The position numbers and the translations under genes are program-made. Below the pieces are notes generated by a model, which made no database searches, was not told the DNA's origin, and saw only the letters and a list, made by a program, of their open reading frames with translations. From positions 1-17,546 of the forward strand of contig PLEB01000450.1 in the NCBI GenBank assembly GCA_003136915.1: a stretch of DNA of 17,546 nucleotides. Reading direction: 5' to 3'. Origin of the DNA: Chitinophagaceae bacterium (GTDB taxonomy: Bacteria; Bacteroidota; Bacteroidia; Chitinophagales; Chitinophagaceae). Below, one piece after another: positions 8,119-15,069 of the stretch; position 1 is the stretch's first letter, and each line of letters begins with the position of its first letter.

Positions 8119-9255
8119 ATGAAAGAGATCAGCGATATCATTAAAGCATTTGATCAGGCTCAGAAGGAAGGAAAGCGGTCCGCCCTTGCCACCGTTGTAC
8201 TGGTGGAGGGATCTTCTTATCGCCGACCCGGCGCCCGAATGCTGGTAACCGAGGACGGTCAGCTTACTGGAGCTATCAGCGGAGGATGTCTTGAAGGTGA
8301 TGCGTTGCGCAAAGCCTTATTCGCCATAGTGAGTCAGCAAAACAAACTCGTAGTGTACGATACACTGGACGAGGACGATGTAAAATTCGGAGTGCAATTG
8401 GGCTGCAATGGTGTCGTGCATATTCTGTTTGAACCCTTAGGAATCAGTAATGAAAACAATCCCATTTTATTTCTAAAACAATTGATGAGCGAAAGGCAGG
8501 ATGCCGTCCTGGCCAGCTTTTTCACCCCTGGTCAGGTGGATCAGCCGGGAACCCGACTGCTCTACCTCAAGGATAAGCTGGAGGGCCAATTGCCGGAAAA
8601 TATAAAGGAGGATGCGGAGAGGGATATAAAAAAAGCATTTCTTGACAAAACTTCCTGCTTTAAAGATTACCATTCCGGAGAAAAATCACTCAAAGCATTT
8701 ATCGAATTCATTACGCCGCCCATCGCAGTTGTTGTTGCAGGGGCTGGAAATGATGTACAGCCCCTGGTTGAAATGGCCAGTCTCCTCGGCTGGCATATCA
8801 CGGTTGTTGATGGAAGGCGCGCGTATGCTACTGCGAATCGCTTTCCAAAAGCTGATCATGTATTAGTCTCAAAACCCGACATGGTTTTGCGACAATTGCA
8901 ACCTGATGCCAGAACGGTTTTTCTTTTAATGACCCATAACCATAATTACGATCTGGGCCTTCTGAAGGCATTGACTACCATTGATTATATTTATATCGGC
9001 ATACTCGGACCTGCCACGAAGCGCGACCGTATGCTCAGAGATCTCGGGGAGCAGGATATTTATCTGAACGAATATCAGCGGTCAGGAATTTATGCGCCCG
9101 TAGGTTTGGATATAGGCGCAGAGACCGCCACTGAAATTGCGCTTTCGGTTTTAGCTGAAATAAAAGCCTTCTTTTCCGGGAGGGAAGGCTTGTCACTCAA
9201 ACTGAAACAAATTCCCATTCACGATCGGTTGGCAGATAAGGCAGGCCATGGATAA
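8119..9255 (+). CDS. xdhC: XdhC/CoxI family molybdenum cofactor insertion chaperone
   Basis: The 378-residue protein has both expected parts: an N-terminal CoxI-type domain with GSSYRRPGARM (31-41) and SGGCLEGD (54-61), and a C-terminal Rossmann domain starting at AVVVAGAGNDV (203-213). XdhC-type proteins bind molybdopterin cofactor, keep its sulfurated form safe and deliver it to xanthine dehydrogenase family enzymes. PaoD does this for the periplasmic aldehyde oxidoreductase of E. coli. The protein is cytoplasmic, as required for loading before Tat export. It is first in the operon behind an exact -7 element, and its end overlaps mocA by 8 bases. It probably serves both large subunits in the window, but that is an inference. 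Confidence 0.9.
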   Translation: MKEISDIIKAFDQAQKEGKRSALATVVLVEGSSYRRPGARMLVTEDGQLTGAISGGCLEGDALRKALFAIVSQQNKLVVYDTLDEDDVKFGVQLGCNGVVHILFEPLGISNENNPILFLKQLMSERQDAVLASFFTPGQVDQPGTRLLYLKDKLEGQLPENIKEDAERDIKKAFLDKTSCFKDYHSGEKSLKAFIEFITPPIAVVVAGAGNDVQPLVEMASLLGWHITVVDGRRAYATANRFPKADHVLVSKPDMVLRQLQPDARTVFLLMTHNHNYDLGLLKALTTIDYIYIGILGPATKRDRMLRDLGEQDIYLNEYQRSGIYAPVGLDIGAETATEIALSVLAEIKAFFSGREGLSLKLKQIPIHDRLADKAGHG

Positions 9256-9844
9256 AACGGGCATAATCATACTGGCAGCTGGTCCTTCGTCGCGATTGGG
9301 AAAACCAAAGCAACTGCTCGTATATAAGGGAAAAACTCTGTTAGAAAACATCGTTTCAGAAGCACGGAAAGCGAACCTGGACCCGGCCGTGGTAGTGACC
9401 GGATCCGGATCGGAAGCCATATCCAGCATATTGGACAATAAACCGGTAGAAATTGTTTATAATGAGCGATGGCCGTCGGGCATGGCATCCGGAATTGTTG
9501 CCGGGCTTTCAAAAATATTGACGTTGAATCCGAAAACAGGTGCTGTGATCATCGCGGTATGTGATCAACCTTTCGTTTCAGCCGAATTATTCGGGCAGCT
9601 GATGAAAATCAAGGCTGAACAAAACAAAGGAATTGTTGGATGTGCATATGCAGGGATCATTGGAACGCCTGTCCTGTTTGGGAAAATCTATTTTGAAAAA
9701 TTATTGTCAATACAAGGGGAGGAAGGCGCAAAAAAAATATTAAAAACACAAGGTTCCGACCTGGCCAGCGTAAATTTTGATAAGGGAAGTATTGATATTG
9801 ACACGCATGAAGATTATGACCAATTGCTTTTACGAACAAGATAA
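9248..9844 (+). CDS. mocA: molybdenum cofactor cytidylyltransferase (MocA family)
   Basis: The 198-residue NTP-transferase has the nucleotide-binding loop LAAGPSSRLGKPKQLL (9-24, with R16 and K21) and the metal-binding CDQP (105-108). MocA joins CMP from CTP to molybdenum-molybdopterin, giving the cytosine dinucleotide form used by IorB- and CoxL-type hydroxylases. MobA makes the guanine form instead. Choosing MocA over MobA rests on the PKQLL-type loop, the overlap with xdhC and the neighbouring hydroxylases. Length is normal. The start overlaps xdhC by 8 bases and moaA follows after 2 bases, so the three are probably translated together. Nucleotide preference cannot be proved from sequence alone. 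Confidence 0.85.
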   Translation: MDKTGIIILAAGPSSRLGKPKQLLVYKGKTLLENIVSEARKANLDPAVVVTGSGSEAISSILDNKPVEIVYNERWPSGMASGIVAGLSKILTLNPKTGAVIIAVCDQPFVSAELFGQLMKIKAEQNKGIVGCAYAGIIGTPVLFGKIYFEKLLSIQGEEGAKKILKTQGSDLASVNFDKGSIDIDTHEDYDQLLLRTR

Positions 9845-9846
9845 CT

Positions 9847-10827
9847 ATGATAAAAGATTTATTTAAGCGTGTGCATGATTATCTGAGGATTTCACTCACC
9901 GACAATTGCAATCTCCGGTGTGCCTATTGTATGCCTGCTGATGAATATGATTTTACGCCGGCTTCTCAATTGATGCAGACCTCGGAAATCGAAACAATCT
10001 CCAGGTTATTTGTTGAACAGGGGGTCAAAAAAATCAGGCTTACAGGAGGCGAACCCCTTGTGCGCAGGGACGCGGCCAGCATCATAGAAACCCTGGGAAG
10101 TTTACCCGTTGAACTGGTCATAACGACAAACGGGACCCGCCTGCATGAATTCCTCTCTGTTTTAAGATCCGCAAATATCAGGACCATCAATATAAGTCTG
10201 GATACGCTCCAGCCGGATAAGTTCATGCTAATCACCCGGCGCAATCTTTTTCACCAGGTGCGCAGCAATATCGAATTGCTGTTGCAGCACGATTTCCACG
10301 TAAAAATAAATATGGTGGTAATGAAAGGATTTAATGATGAAGAGATCAATGATTTCATTGCATGGACAACACACATTCCGATACAGATCCGGTTCATCGA
10401 GTTTATGCCCTTCAGCGGCAATCGCTGGACGAATGACAAGGTATTCTCCATGGACAAGATCTTAGACAAAATCAATAATCAATTTGAATTTCTGCCTGTT
10501 AAGGGAGAAGCGCATGATACGGCCAAGCACTTCATGATCCCCGGACATGCAGGCTCCTTTGCTGTTATCAGTACAATGAGTGCACCATTTTGCAGCAGCT
10601 GTAACCGGATGCGGTTGACGGCGGACGGCAAACTAAAGAACTGTCTTTTTTCTGCCGGCGAAACGGATCTGCTCTCCCCCTTGCGCAAAGGAGAAGATAT
10701 TGTACCCTTAATTCATCAAACGATCCTGGGAAAAGCAAAACAGCTGGGCGGTCAGTTTTCAGGTACGTTTGAAATGCTTGATGCTGAAAAAATCCAAAAC
10801 AGAAGTATGATAACCATTGGCGGATAA
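9847..10827 (+). CDS. moaA: GTP 3',8-cyclase MoaA (radical SAM)
   Basis: MoaA makes 3',8-cyclo-7,8-dihydro-GTP from GTP, the first step of molybdopterin synthesis. The N-terminal radical SAM cluster motif is C21-x3-C25-x2-C28 in DNCNLRCAYCMP. The GGEP-type SAM motif follows in RLTGGEPLVRR. The C-terminal cluster that binds GTP is C249-x2-C252-x13-C266 in FCSSCNRMRLTADGKLKNCLF, cited in part. The chain ends in the conserved Gly-Gly (325-326) that enters the active site. All expected residues are present and the 326-residue length is normal. It sits 2 bases after mocA. A 65-base gap to moeA follows, with no clear promoter. Confidence 0.96.
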   Translation: MIKDLFKRVHDYLRISLTDNCNLRCAYCMPADEYDFTPASQLMQTSEIETISRLFVEQGVKKIRLTGGEPLVRRDAASIIETLGSLPVELVITTNGTRLHEFLSVLRSANIRTINISLDTLQPDKFMLITRRNLFHQVRSNIELLLQHDFHVKINMVVMKGFNDEEINDFIAWTTHIPIQIRFIEFMPFSGNRWTNDKVFSMDKILDKINNQFEFLPVKGEAHDTAKHFMIPGHAGSFAVISTMSAPFCSSCNRMRLTADGKLKNCLFSAGETDLLSPLRKGEDIVPLIHQTILGKAKQLGGQFSGTFEMLDAEKIQNRSMITIGG

Positions 10828-10892
10828 AGCCACCGGAAGAAGATATTTGAAATGGGTTAACAGGATTGTAATTGATAGTGTAAAATAGGAAT

Positions 10893-12086
10893 ATGGGTCC
10901 AAAGGAGTTTATCCCCGTTGCAGAAGCCCGCAGCATCATTGCCGGGCAGGCAAAAACACTTCCCACCGTTATTCTTCCGATTGAAAAGACGCTTGGCCTT
11001 ACCCTCGCTCAAGATATATATTCTCCCCTGGATATTCCGGCTTTTGATCAATCCTCGGTGGATGGTTATGCCATTTCTATCGGCGATATTTCAGGTAGCT
11101 TGCCCTTGCAGGGAGCTGTCCAGGCGGGTTCATCACAACGTGTACAACTGTTGAAGAAGCATGCCATGAGAATTTTTACCGGTGCCCCACTCCCGCTGGG
11201 CGCTGATACCATAGTTATGCAGGAAAAAGTTTCTGCCGGCCTCACACATATAACGATTGAAAACGGGCAATTCGAAAAAGGAACATTTGTAAGACCCAGT
11301 GGCTCAGAAATAAAAAAAGGAGAGTTGGTATTGCAAAAAGGCGCATGCTTATCGGCCACGCTGATTGGTTTATTGGCAAGTATTGGAATTCCGAGGGTAA
11401 GTATTTACCCTTCGCCTGTTATCACGATCATCGCTACCGGTAAAGAATTACAAAATCCGGGCAATGCGCTGGATTTTGGACAAGTTTATGAATCCAATGT
11501 TTACTTCCTCTCTGCTGCATTGCAGCAGGCTTTAATCAGCGAAATCCGGGTCCTGTATGCAGAGGATGAACTAACCGTCGTTCAGCAAAGACTTGCGCTC
11601 GCCATGGAAAACAGCGATCTGGTGCTGCTCACAGGAGGCGTGAGTGTAGGCGATTATGATTTCGTGAGAAAGGCCGCAGACATCAATGGGATCGAATGCC
11701 AGTTTCACAAAGTGAGGCAAAAGCCGGGAAAGCCTTTTTATTTTGGAACAAAAGGAAATCAACTGATTTTCGGACTGCCGGGTAATCCGGCTTCGGTCAT
11801 CACTTGTTTTTACGAATACGTTTTACCCGCAATCGGGCTTATGATGCAAGGTTCCGGGGCTACGCAAATTGGCGTTGCGGTATTGAAAGAAGGTTTTCGC
11901 AAAGTGGAAGGTCTCACGCAGTTTCTGAAAGCAAGGGTTGAAAATGGAATCGTTGCGATCCTTGCTGCACAGGAATCATACCGACTCCGGTCTTTTTCGC
12001 AGGCCAATTGCTTAGTCTGCCTGGATGAGGAAAGACTGCAATACGAAAAAGGTGAGCAGGTGACCATTAGGCGATTGCCGGTTTAA
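10893..12086 (+). CDS. moeA: molybdopterin molybdotransferase MoeA
   Basis: The 397-residue protein inserts molybdate into adenylylated molybdopterin. Family motifs appear in order: IPAFDQSSVDGYA (48-60, with D57; many relatives read SAMDGYA), TGAPLPLGADTIVMQE (96-111), TGGVSVGDYDF (247-257) and GLPGNPAS (294-301). The C-terminal domain IV is present. It lies 65 bases after moaA. A GATATTTG near 10840 is one mismatch from the -7 consensus but not convincing, so the gene is probably read from the xdhC promoter. The TauE/SafE gene follows after 8 bases. Confidence 0.95.
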   Translation: MGPKEFIPVAEARSIIAGQAKTLPTVILPIEKTLGLTLAQDIYSPLDIPAFDQSSVDGYAISIGDISGSLPLQGAVQAGSSQRVQLLKKHAMRIFTGAPLPLGADTIVMQEKVSAGLTHITIENGQFEKGTFVRPSGSEIKKGELVLQKGACLSATLIGLLASIGIPRVSIYPSPVITIIATGKELQNPGNALDFGQVYESNVYFLSAALQQALISEIRVLYAEDELTVVQQRLALAMENSDLVLLTGGVSVGDYDFVRKAADINGIECQFHKVRQKPGKPFYFGTKGNQLIFGLPGNPASVITCFYEYVLPAIGLMMQGSGATQIGVAVLKEGFRKVEGLTQFLKARVENGIVAILAAQESYRLRSFSQANCLVCLDEERLQYEKGEQVTIRRLPV

Positions 12087-12094
12087 TTAAAGTT

Positions 12095-12829
12095 ATGGCC
12101 ACTTCCATGATCCTGTTTTTTATTTTACTCTTTACGATCGCATTTCTGTATGCATCGGTCGGCCATGGCGGGGCCAGTGGATACCTTGCCCTGATGGCCC
12201 TTTTCAGTTTCAGTCCGGACGTTATGAAGCCTACTGCCTTGTTGCTTAACCTTTTTGTTTCGAGTGTTTCTTTTATTCAGTTTTACCGTGGAAAATACTT
12301 CAAGTGGAAGATTTTTTTACCCCTGATCCTTCTTTCTATCCCGATGGCTTTTGCAGGTGGACTGATATCCGTGAATGCCATATTGTATAAAAAGATACTT
12401 GGGTTCTTTTTACTGATCCCAATCGCTCGTTTTCTTTTTTTTAAAAATACGGATCCCAGGGATATGAAACCCGCCAATTTTTATATCTCCCTGCTGCTTG
12501 GTGCAGCCATTGGGTTTTTATCGGGCCTGATCGGGATTGGGGGCGGCATTATTCTTTCCCCTATCCTGCTCCTGCTTAAATGGACCAACCAAAAACAAAC
12601 CGCTGCCATCAGCGCATTGTTTATTTTTGTAAACTCGGTGGCAGGACTTTCCGGACAGTTAACCAAAGGCATTCATTTCAGCACCGATATGCTGGGGTAT
12701 GTGCTGGTTGCCTTTGCGGGAGGCTTGTGTGGTGCGTGGCTGGGTTCGATTAAATTTCCACAGACGGTTTTAAAAAATTTGCTGGCCTGTGTACTCATGG
12801 TGGCAGCCTGGAAATTATTATGGCAATAA
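12095..12829 (+). CDS. TauE/SafE family anion permease
   Basis: This is a very hydrophobic 244-residue inner-membrane protein with about seven or eight predicted membrane segments. The two pseudo-repeats of the family are visible, each with a glycine-rich loop: VGHGGASGYLALMA near the N-terminus and SGLIGIGGGIILSPILLL near 146-163. Relatives export or import sulfite, sulfoacetate and other anions. The gene lies inside the cofactor operon, 8 bases after moeA and overlapping moaD by 10 bases. A role tied to cofactor synthesis is therefore likely: moving a sulfur oxyanion linked to the dithiolene sulfur, or possibly molybdate, since no other transporter is present. The substrate is an inference. 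The family assignment is firm. Confidence 0.85.
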   Translation: MATSMILFFILLFTIAFLYASVGHGGASGYLALMALFSFSPDVMKPTALLLNLFVSSVSFIQFYRGKYFKWKIFLPLILLSIPMAFAGGLISVNAILYKKILGFFLLIPIARFLFFKNTDPRDMKPANFYISLLLGAAIGFLSGLIGIGGGIILSPILLLLKWTNQKQTAAISALFIFVNSVAGLSGQLTKGIHFSTDMLGYVLVAFAGGLCGAWLGSIKFPQTVLKNLLACVLMVAAWKLLWQ

Positions 12830-13053
12830 AAGTTTATTTATTCGGACAGCTGAAAGAACTGACGGGTTTATCCGAGATCCTGCTGGACGGGATTTCCGAT
12901 ACCGATCAACTCGTGAATGAAATGGCCTGCAGATTTCCAGTCATTAAAGGATTACCCTGCCTGGTTGCAGTGGGCAGAGAAATAATTCATTCAAATACAT
13001 CATTGAAAGAAGGCCAGGAGTTGGCCCTCCTTCCCCCCTATTCCGGAGGATGA
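12820..13053 (+). CDS. moaD: molybdopterin synthase sulfur carrier subunit MoaD
   Basis: The 77-residue ubiquitin-like protein starts with IKVYLFGQLKELTG and ends in LLPPYSGG. The C-terminal Gly-Gly is the residue pair that is adenylylated and then thiocarboxylated to carry sulfur. It is the small subunit of molybdopterin synthase and supplies sulfur for the dithiolene. Length and end are canonical. Its start overlaps the permease gene by 10 bases and its stop overlaps the moaE start in an ATGA junction, which implies coupled translation. The enzyme that activates it, MoeB, is not in the window. Confidence 0.95.
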   Translation: MAIKVYLFGQLKELTGLSEILLDGISDTDQLVNEMACRFPVIKGLPCLVAVGREIIHSNTSLKEGQELALLPPYSGG

Positions 13054-13499
13054 ATATGAAAGAACAAATCAAGAATATTTTTATCGAAGGCCCGATCACG
13101 CCGCACTTTATCGCTGAACGGATCGCCGCCCATCAATCCAAAACCGGAATTGGAGGGCATAGTATTTTTTTGGGCCAGGTAAGGGCCGATATTGCGCATG
13201 ATAAAAAAGTGATCGAGATTGAATATACGAGTTACCGCGAAATGGCTTTGGAAATCATGCATACGATCCGCGAGCTCATCATTTCAAAATACGGACTCAC
13301 CTGTATGCACGTTTTTCATTCCCTTGGAAAAATCCCGGCGGGAGAAATTTGTTTGTTTGTATTCACATCTGCACCTCACCGGAAAGCTGCAATTGATGCC
13401 TGCTCTGAAACGGTAGAAAGGCTTAAAGCGGAGTTGCCGGTTTGGGGGAAGGAAGTTTTTGAGGATCAAAGTATTCAATGGAAAACCAACTTACCCTGA
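13050..13499 (+). CDS. moaE: molybdopterin synthase catalytic subunit MoaE
   Basis: The 149-residue protein pairs with MoaD to turn cyclic pyranopterin monophosphate into molybdopterin. Recognisable parts are GGHSIFLGQVRAD, IEYTSYREMA, VFHSLGKIPAGE and APHRKAAIDAC. The catalytic Lys equivalent to K119 of the E. coli enzyme is present as K126 in RLKAELPVW. The next active-site position, usually Lys (WK[KR]E, K126 in E. coli), is Gly133 here in VWGKE, with a Lys one residue later (K134). The protein is otherwise full length. The start lies in an ATGA overlap with moaD, and the end overlaps the moaC-moaB frame by 22 bases, or by 1 base if the later ATG is used. Confidence 0.94.
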   Translation: MNMKEQIKNIFIEGPITPHFIAERIAAHQSKTGIGGHSIFLGQVRADIAHDKKVIEIEYTSYREMALEIMHTIRELIISKYGLTCMHVFHSLGKIPAGEICLFVFTSAPHRKAAIDACSETVERLKAELPVWGKEVFEDQSIQWKTNLP

Positions 13500-14413
13500 T
13501 GAAAGATATCCTTCATAAGCATTCCACGCTCAGAAAGGCTAAGGCTACGGCTAAGGTTATCCTTCAAAGTCCGGAAGCCATGAATGCGGTTATTCAGAAA
13601 ACAGTCCCGAAAGGTGATGTATTTGAATTTTCGAGAGCGGCAGGACTCCTGGCAATTAAAAAAACGGCAGATGTTATTCCGGACTGTCATCCTTTGCCAA
13701 TTGAATACGCATCGATACTTTTTTCAACCGAAGAACTGACAATAAATATTTCCGTTGAAGTTCACACCATCTATAAAACAGGTGTTGAAGTGGAAGCCAT
13801 GCATGGTGCAGCGGTTGTGGCGCTCACCATATATGACATGCTGAAACCCCTCGATAAACAAATCGAGATCGCATCTATTCGCCTTGAAAAAAAATCTGGT
13901 TGTAAGAGTGATATGAAAAAGGAAATCAGGCAGCAAATCCGGTCTGTGGGCATCGTTTGTTCAGATAGTATTTCGGCTGGAGAAGCGGAGGATAAATCGG
14001 GTAAAACGGTGATTGAAAAACTGAGAGTTTTCGGAATCAGCAATTCTTCCTATGAAATCATACCAGACGATTTTGCGGTTATTCAGGAAAGGGCCACGCA
14101 TTACAGTTCACTGGATTATGAGCTGATCCTTTTTACCGGTGGAACTGGTCTTTCCCCAAAAGATGTTACGCCCGAAGCTATAGAACCCCTGCTCGACCGC
14201 AGGATTCCGGGAATCATGGAGGCCGCAAGAAATTATGGCCAGAACCGCACACCCTATGCGATGCTTTCAAGGGGAGTTGCAGGATTTATAAAGAACAGCC
14301 TGGTCATTACTTTACCAGGATCCGTTTCCGGGGTTTCAGATACGATAGATGCCCTCTTTCCTTATGTTCTTCATTTATTTTCGGTGAAAGCGGGCGAAAG
14401 ACACGAAAAATAA
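13478..14413 (+). CDS. MoaC-MoaB fusion (cyclic pyranopterin monophosphate synthase and molybdopterin adenylyltransferase-like)
   Basis: The 311-residue protein joins two cofactor enzymes. Residues about 20-145 are MoaC, which makes cyclic pyranopterin monophosphate from the MoaA product: GDVFEFSRAAG, PDCHPLP (H71), KTGVEVEAMHGA (100-111), TIYDMLK (D120, K123) and SGCKSD. Residues about 156-300 are a MoaB/MogA domain, which adenylylates molybdopterin before MoeA acts: GIVCSDSISAGEAEDKSG and FTGGTGLSPKDVTPEA (219-234, D229). The linker is about ten charged residues. ATG 13478 overlaps moaE by 22 bases. The in-frame ATG at 13499 forms a TGATG stop-start with moaE and would remove only seven residues outside the MoaC core, so it is a credible alternative. 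This is the last gene of the operon. Confidence 0.93.
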   Translation: MENQLTLMKDILHKHSTLRKAKATAKVILQSPEAMNAVIQKTVPKGDVFEFSRAAGLLAIKKTADVIPDCHPLPIEYASILFSTEELTINISVEVHTIYKTGVEVEAMHGAAVVALTIYDMLKPLDKQIEIASIRLEKKSGCKSDMKKEIRQQIRSVGIVCSDSISAGEAEDKSGKTVIEKLRVFGISNSSYEIIPDDFAVIQERATHYSSLDYELILFTGGTGLSPKDVTPEAIEPLLDRRIPGIMEAARNYGQNRTPYAMLSRGVAGFIKNSLVITLPGSVSGVSDTIDALFPYVLHLFSVKAGERHEK

Positions 14414-14480
14414 TTTACCTTATCCCATAACGTATTCATTTAACCAGCGGCAAGGGCAAATTACTTAGCACAGGTTTGGA

Positions 14481-14488
14481 TAGTTTTG
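14481..14488 (+). promoter_or_regulatory. secondary -7 promoter-like element
   Basis: TAGTTTTG matches TAnnTTTG exactly, in the gap between the moaC-moaB gene and the [2Fe-2S] subunit gene. No TTG is found at the expected upstream distance, and the leader would be about 100 bases. It is less likely than the element at 14551, but the two could work as tandem starts. Confidence 0.25.
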
Positions 14489-14520
14489 TTCAGTATATAT
14501 TAATTATTCCCATTCACCGA

Positions 14521-14530
14521 AATCTAGATT
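14521..14530. repeat. 10-bp perfect palindrome before the second hydroxylase unit
   Basis: AATCTAGATT is its own reverse complement. It is centred about 25 bases upstream of the -7 element at 14551, where the -33 region would be expected and where no TTG is present. That placement would suit a regulator binding site, but a 10-bp AT-rich palindrome can also occur by chance. Confidence 0.25.
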
Positions 14531-14550
14531 CATCTCTTGTAAAAAAGGAA

Positions 14551-14558
14551 TAAATTTG
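14551..14558 (+). promoter_or_regulatory. -7 promoter element of the second hydroxylase operon
   Basis: TAAATTTG is an exact match to the Bacteroidota -7 consensus TAnnTTTG, in the 181-base gap after the cofactor operon. It lies 36 bases before the start codon at 14595, giving a leader of about 30 bases. No good TTG is present at -33. A separate promoter here would let the enzyme be expressed independently of the cofactor genes. Confidence 0.5.
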
Positions 14559-14594
14559 ATATGTCCGGTTCCAGAATGATAAAAATCTCAGCAT

Positions 14595-15059
14595 ATGGCT
14601 AACATTTCATTAACCGTAAATAAAAAACAATACCAGATTGACGCAGATCCGCAAATGCCATTGCTCTGGGCCCTTCGGGATATCATTGGCCTGAAGGGTA
14701 CCAAGTTCGGATGCGGCATGGCCCAATGCGGAGCATGCACTGTTCACCTTGATGGCGAAGCGGTGCGTTCCTGTGTCACCCTGCTCGGGCGGGCAGAGGG
14801 CCAGGAAATCGTAACTATTGAAGGAATTTCGGATAACACATCTCACCCGCTTCAGAAAGCCTGGATCGAATTACAGGTACCGCAGTGCGGATATTGTCAA
14901 TCGGGGCAGATCATGTCTGCCGCCGTATTGCTCCGGGAAAATCCGCATCCCACAGATCAGGATATTGACGAAGCCATGATGGGAAATCTTTGCAGGTGTG
15001 GAACCTATACCCGCATCCGCAAAGCCATTCACCGGGCGGCGGAAATTATGAACGGATAA
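14595..15059 (+). CDS. (2Fe-2S)-binding small subunit of molybdenum hydroxylase, IorA-like
   Basis: The 154-residue protein carries both iron-sulfur clusters of the xanthine dehydrogenase family small subunit. The N-terminal plant-ferredoxin-like cluster uses C40, C45, C48 and C60 in [17 protein letters not shown] and the following RSC. The C-terminal helical domain cluster uses C98, C101, C133 and C135 in [12 protein letters not shown] and GNLCRCGTY. It passes electrons from the molybdenum centre to an outside acceptor. It has no signal peptide, so it should be exported bound to the Tat-targeted large subunit encoded 10 bases downstream. It is the only small subunit in the window and may also serve the large subunit at 5851-8028. 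Confidence 0.95.
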   Translation: MANISLTVNKKQYQIDADPQMPLLWALRDIIGLKGTKFGCGMAQCGACTVHLDGEAVRSCVTLLGRAEGQEIVTIEGISDNTSHPLQKAWIELQVPQCGYCQSGQIMSAAVLLRENPHPTDQDIDEAMMGNLCRCGTYTRIRKAIHRAAEIMNG

Positions 15060-15069
15060 AAAACTGAAC

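Noticed and set aside
10568..10966. 132-codon minus-strand frame spanning the moaA-moeA gap
   Set aside because: It covers the conserved C-terminal cluster of MoaA on the other strand and shows no domain; the 65-base gap alone is too short for a gene.
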